From: an uncultured Clostridia bacterium
Lineage (GTDB): Bacteria > Bacillota > Clostridia > Christensenellales > UBA1242
Reading direction: 5' to 3'
Length of the DNA: 64,000 bases
NCBI GenBank assembly: GCA_934747255.1
Contig: CAKVGH010000004.1
Span: 13,478 to 77,477, forward strand
Shown: positions 61,419 to 64,000 of the stretch, in pieces
How the letters are laid out: the number at the start of each line of letters is the position of its first letter
Numbering within the stretch: the stretch's first letter is position 1
Program-made: the position numbers and the translations under genes
The notes under the pieces: model-generated
Seen by the model: only the letters and a program-made list of their open reading frames with translations
Told to the model about the DNA's origin: nothing
Databases searched by the model: none

Positions 61419-61476
61419 TTACCAAATATTATGGCATTTTAATAATTTTAACGGCAATTACAGACCAAGATTAAAA

Positions 61477-61494
61477 ATTTTACTATTGTAAAAT
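61477..61494. promoter_or_regulatory. palindromic operator candidate before the XRE gene
   Basis: ATTTTAC and GTAAAAT form a perfect inverted repeat around TATT, 22 bases before the XRE start codon, overlapping the probable -10 region. The same arms occur, further apart, before the XRE pair at 44273. Confidence 0.5.
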
Positions 61495-61515
61495 ATATTT
61501 ATAGGAGATATTTGT

Positions 61516-61821
61516 ATGGACTATAAAGATGTTTTATATAGATTAGGTTATTTTAGAAATAAAAAGAATTTGTCAGCAAGAGAAACTAGTTTAAGAATTG
61601 GTGCAAGCGAAGGTCATTTTAATCGTATCGAAAGGGGTGTCGTTGAGTTAAAAGTAGAAACTTTGTTAAAGTTTTTGGAAGTTGTTGAAACTTCGCCAAT
61701 AGAATTTTTCTACCCAAAACCAGAAAATTATGCCAACGATAAAGAACTGCTTGATATAATTCAAACTCTATCCACTGATAACAAAAACACACTAGTTGAA
61801 CTTGCTAAAAAATTAAAATAG
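61516..61821 (+). CDS. XRE-type HTH regulator beside SLOG copy 2
   Basis: A 101-aa protein with an N-terminal XRE/Cro HTH domain (LSARETSLRIGASEGHFNRIERG). A helical extension (LLKFLEVVETSPIEFF, then NDKELLDIIQTLSTDNKNTLVELAKKL) probably dimerises. AGGAGAT precedes the ATG. It diverges from SLOG copy 2. It is of a different XRE subgroup from the tandem pair at 44 kb, so the pairing with a SLOG gene arose more than once or has been remodelled. Confidence 0.88.
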   Translation: MDYKDVLYRLGYFRNKKNLSARETSLRIGASEGHFNRIERGVVELKVETLLKFLEVVETSPIEFFYPKPENYANDKELLDIIQTLSTDNKNTLVELAKKLK

Positions 61822-61834
61822 TTAATATAAAAAC

Positions 61835-61867
61835 AAATACTGCTACAAAGTTTTAGCAGTATTTTTT
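61835..61867 (+). terminator. terminator of the XRE gene at 61516
   Basis: AAATACTGCTA/TAGCAGTATTT stem with a run of T, 14 bases after the stop codon. Confidence 0.8.
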
Positions 61868-61870
61868 ATA

Positions 61871-61900
61871 AAAAACTACTCCCGTTTTGAGAGTAGTTTT
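61871..61900 (-). terminator. terminator of the Cys/Gly-rich gene
   Basis: A 10-bp perfect stem AAAACTACTC/GAGTAGTTTT followed by TTTTT on the minus strand. Confidence 0.75.
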
Positions 61901-61922
61901 GGTTAAAATGTTTAGTTATGTA

Positions 61923-62117
61923 CTAATGACAAGTTGGTGTGTTACCGCCATTGCAACCGCAAAGTAACAAGATTAAAATTAACCAAGTCATATCGTTGCA
62001 ACCGCATTGATTAAGCAAGAACAAAAGTAAAAGTATTGTGCAGCAATCTAATTGCATATTCATACCTGTACCGCAACCGTTATTGCAACCGCCGAATCCT
62101 CCGAAAAATCCGCCCAT
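61923..62117 (-). CDS. small Cys/Gly-rich hydrophobic protein
   Basis: A 64-aa protein. It opens with a Gly/Phe/Cys/Asn-rich segment (MGGFFGGFGGCNNGCG), then two hydrophobic stretches (DCCTILLLLFLLNQCGC and DMTWLILILLLCGCN), and ends GGNTPTCH. About nine cysteines occur in 64 residues. Its start has a very strong AGGAGG. The composition recalls tiny Gly-rich spore-associated membrane proteins (YjcZ-like), but I cannot place it in that family with certainty. Conserved use of cysteine suggests disulfides or metal binding. Confidence 0.72.
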   Translation of the reverse strand: MGGFFGGFGGCNNGCGTGMNMQLDCCTILLLLFLLNQCGCNDMTWLILILLLCGCNGGNTPTCH

Positions 62118-62240
62118 AGTAATTCCTCCTAATACAAAAATAGAATAAAAGATTATGGCTTATAAAAAGCAAATATGTAATCTTATCTTTTGTGCTTCAA
62201 ATTCTTTAACCTTCGTACACTTCATAATATTTTGCAAATT

Positions 62241-62278
62241 AAAAAAATGTGCATAAATTTTTTTGCACATTATTTTTT
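62241..62278 (-). terminator. terminator of rpiB
   Basis: ATGTGCA/TGCACAT stem, 10-base A/T loop, A and T runs on both sides. About 110 bases after the rpiB stop on the minus strand. Confidence 0.6.
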
Positions 62279-62386
62279 TCTGTTTTTATTAAAACAAGTT
62301 TTAATAATTTTTTTATTTTAATAGGAGATAACCGCTTCTATTATTTTTTTTATTGTTTTTGAAAATTAGTCTTACCTAACTCACTT

Positions 62387-62815
62387 TTACTCAATGCTGT
62401 CTACTCGCTGTTTGTGTTTTCCGCCCAAAAATTGAGTGGACAAAAAGACATCTACAATCTGTTTTGCTGTGTCGCTATCAATAAACCTTGCCCCCAAACA
62501 TAAAACATTTGCGTTGTTATGTTGTTTTGATAGTTTTGCGATTTCAACAGAGTTGACATTTGTTGCCCTAACCCCTTTTTGTTTGTTTGCCACAATGCAC
62601 ATTCCAACGCCACTGCCACAAAGATATATTCCAAGATTTTGGCTATCTTCAACCATCATTCTGTTTGCTTTTTTGGCGTAGTCTACATAACTATCATTGC
62701 TATCTATTTTTTCCGCACCAACATCAACAATATTCAAGTTTTTGCTAGTTAAATATTGTTTTAACTCTTGCTTTAATTCAAAGCCTGCGTGGTCGCTACA
62801 AAGTATAATTTTCAT
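62387..62815 (-). CDS. rpiB: ribose-5-phosphate isomerase B
   Basis: A 142-aa enzyme interconverting ribose-5-phosphate and ribulose-5-phosphate. LacA/RpiB motifs are CSDHAGFELK, CGSGVGMCIVANK, and HNNANVLCLGAR. GGKHKQRV closes the protein. The active-site Cys (in LCGSGVGM) is present. It lies next to a low-molecular-weight phosphatase gene, as in the ywlE-ywlF order of Bacillus. Confidence 0.94.
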   Translation of the reverse strand: MKIILCSDHAGFELKQELKQYLTSKNLNIVDVGAEKIDSNDSYVDYAKKANRMMVEDSQNLGIYLCGSGVGMCIVANKQKGVRATNVNSVEIAKLSKQHNNANVLCLGARFIDSDTAKQIVDVFLSTQFLGGKHKQRVDSIE

Positions 62816-63089
62816 ATTTTACTCCTAATACTTTTTAATCTATAAAATTGTTTTGTCAATTAACTATTTTATCAATTTTCAAAGTTGTTTCAATACTTAT
62901 TAAAAAATTTTTATTGTATTCAATTTTGATATTTTGAAACGGATTTTTTATTTGTTAAAGTTTTTTGTTACTTTCAAATCAATATTTTATAAATATTGTT
63001 TTATCTTCAAAATTTGCAGTAAGTAAAAATTTTAATAATCAATAATTTTATTAAATGTAAATTAACACCATTAAATTTTTTTCATACTC

Positions 63090-63518
63090 TTAAACCAATT
63101 TTTTTAACATAAGTTTACAACTTTGATAAAGCAACTTAAAGACGGCTTCGTACTCGGCATAGCCTAGTCCATAAGGGTCAGGAATATCAACCCCGTCTAC
63201 AAATTCCTTTATGGTGTAAACATTGCTATATTTTTTTAAGATGCGTTTTATATCTTCAGTCATCACAAAAACAATATCTTGACTTTTCATTATTTTATCG
63301 GTCAACTTTTTTGCTTTGTGCGATTTGTATCTAATATGATTGTCCAACAAGACTTGTTTTGCAAGCGGATTTATTTCTTGCCCGTTTTGAGCAGACAATC
63401 CGTAAGACGAAATTTTTAAGCCCGTAATTTGATTGTCTTTGCACAAACTTTTTAAGATACATTCAGCCATTGGTGACCGACAAGTGTTACCCATACAGAC
63501 AAATGCGATTTTTTTCAT
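63090..63518 (-). CDS. low-molecular-weight protein phosphatase (YwlE-like)
   Basis: A 142-aa protein-tyrosine or protein-arginine phosphatase. The P-loop CMGNTCRSPMAE (Cys at about residue 8, Arg 14) and the acid loop DPYG near residue 114 are intact. The Thr in GNTCRS matches the arginine-phosphatase YwlE rather than typical tyrosine phosphatases, which fits a Firmicute with McsB-type arginine phosphorylation. No clear Shine-Dalgarno precedes the ATG. rpiB follows after about 270 AT-rich bases in which nothing else is seen. Confidence 0.88.
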   Translation of the reverse strand: MKKIAFVCMGNTCRSPMAECILKSLCKDNQITGLKISSYGLSAQNGQEINPLAKQVLLDNHIRYKSHKAKKLTDKIMKSQDIVFVMTEDIKRILKKYSNVYTIKEFVDGVDIPDPYGLGYAEYEAVFKLLYQSCKLMLKKLV

Positions 63519-63605
63519 ATAAATATATTAACAAAAAAAATGTCTTTTAACAAAGAAAATTGCTTTTTATAAAATTTTTAAGAATAATTTATTTTTTTGG
63601 TTAAT

Positions 63606-63665
63606 AAAAAAATGCTTTTAGAAAAACTAAAAGCACAAAAAAAGCAAGCGGGTTATGCTTGCTTT
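63606..63665 (-). terminator. tandem terminators downstream of the 16S rRNA gene
   Basis: Reading the minus strand: first AAAGCAAGC/GCTTGCTTT (63665-63641) and a run of seven T, then TGCTTTTAG/CTAAAAGCA (63635-63613) and another seven T. Both are strong and point away from the 16S gene. Confidence 0.85.
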
Positions 63666-63784
63666 AATATATCCATAAACTTAAATAGGTTAGAATAAAT
63701 TCCCTTGTACTGTCCACCAAACTAACATAATGTTAGTCTCGACTCGTGGTAACACAAAATGTTACTTTTGTGTGTCATCTCTAT

Positions 63785-64000
<216 letters not shown>

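Noticed and set aside
62816..63089. Possible small gene between rpiB and the phosphatase gene
   Set aside because: Sequence is AT-rich with frequent stops on both strands and no ribosome site; nothing supportable.
63519..63784. tRNA or 23S gene in the spacer after 16S
   Set aside because: Both strands were read; only two short inverted repeats and two terminators are found.

Overview
The window is strongly AT-rich chromosomal DNA from a low-GC, endospore-forming Gram-positive bacterium of the Clostridia type. This is inferred from Spo0A, SpoIIR, a SleB-YpeB germination pair, a SipL/SpoVID-like LysM protein, SpmA-SpmB and Veg, and from the conserved order rpmG-secE-nusG, metG-tatD-rsmA-(x)-veg and rpiB-LMW phosphatase. 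Peptidoglycan-active enzymes, lipoproteins and membrane-anchored surface proteins fit a single-membrane cell. Two surface proteins with bacterial Ig-like repeats, a rubrerythrin and glycolytic enzymes suggest an anaerobic gut-type Clostridium relative. No species name can be supported.

Layout. 1-16 kb is housekeeping, nearly all on the minus strand: nusG, secE, rpmG, dnaB, typA, rubrerythrin (+), an RNA methyltransferase, an ABC-F ATPase, mnmA, gap, an M29 aminopeptidase, a decayed GT2-like membrane protein and fba (+). 16.5-38.7 kb is an accessory block: a small protein, a 987-aa coiled-coil protein, a VirB3-VirB4 fusion ATPase, a VirB6-like polytopic protein, a large lipoprotein, a pilin-like two-helix protein (all minus), then a divergent VirD4-type coupling ATPase and a 2714-aa cell-surface protein (plus). 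Together these look like a minimal Gram-positive type IV secretion system with its own giant surface protein. No relaxase or integrase is visible, and most genes have their own promoter and terminator. 38.8-40.4 kb holds a palindromic cloverleaf-like element and a Rho paralogue that has lost its ATP-binding loop.

40.6-57.1 kb carries the sporulation and germination genes (spoIIR-sleB-ypeB in one operon, the sipL-like gene, veg, spo0A, spmA-spmB) mixed with metG-tatD-rsmA, lipoproteins and a SLOG/XRE module. 57.2-64 kb has a second Ig-repeat surface protein, a second SLOG/XRE module, a tiny Cys/Gly-rich membrane protein, rpiB and a low-molecular-weight phosphatase. It ends in the 3' part of a 16S rRNA gene on the minus strand. 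That 16S gene is followed by tandem terminators rather than by a tRNA or 23S gene.

The main points of interest are the orphan secretion system and its giant partner, the ATPase-dead Rho homologue, the repeated divergent SLOG + XRE gene pair, the cloverleaf element, the phased A-tract block and the unlinked 16S gene. Start sites were moved from the longest frame to an internal ATG where a Shine-Dalgarno sequence, signal peptide or upstream terminator required it. Promoters and terminators were read by eye.
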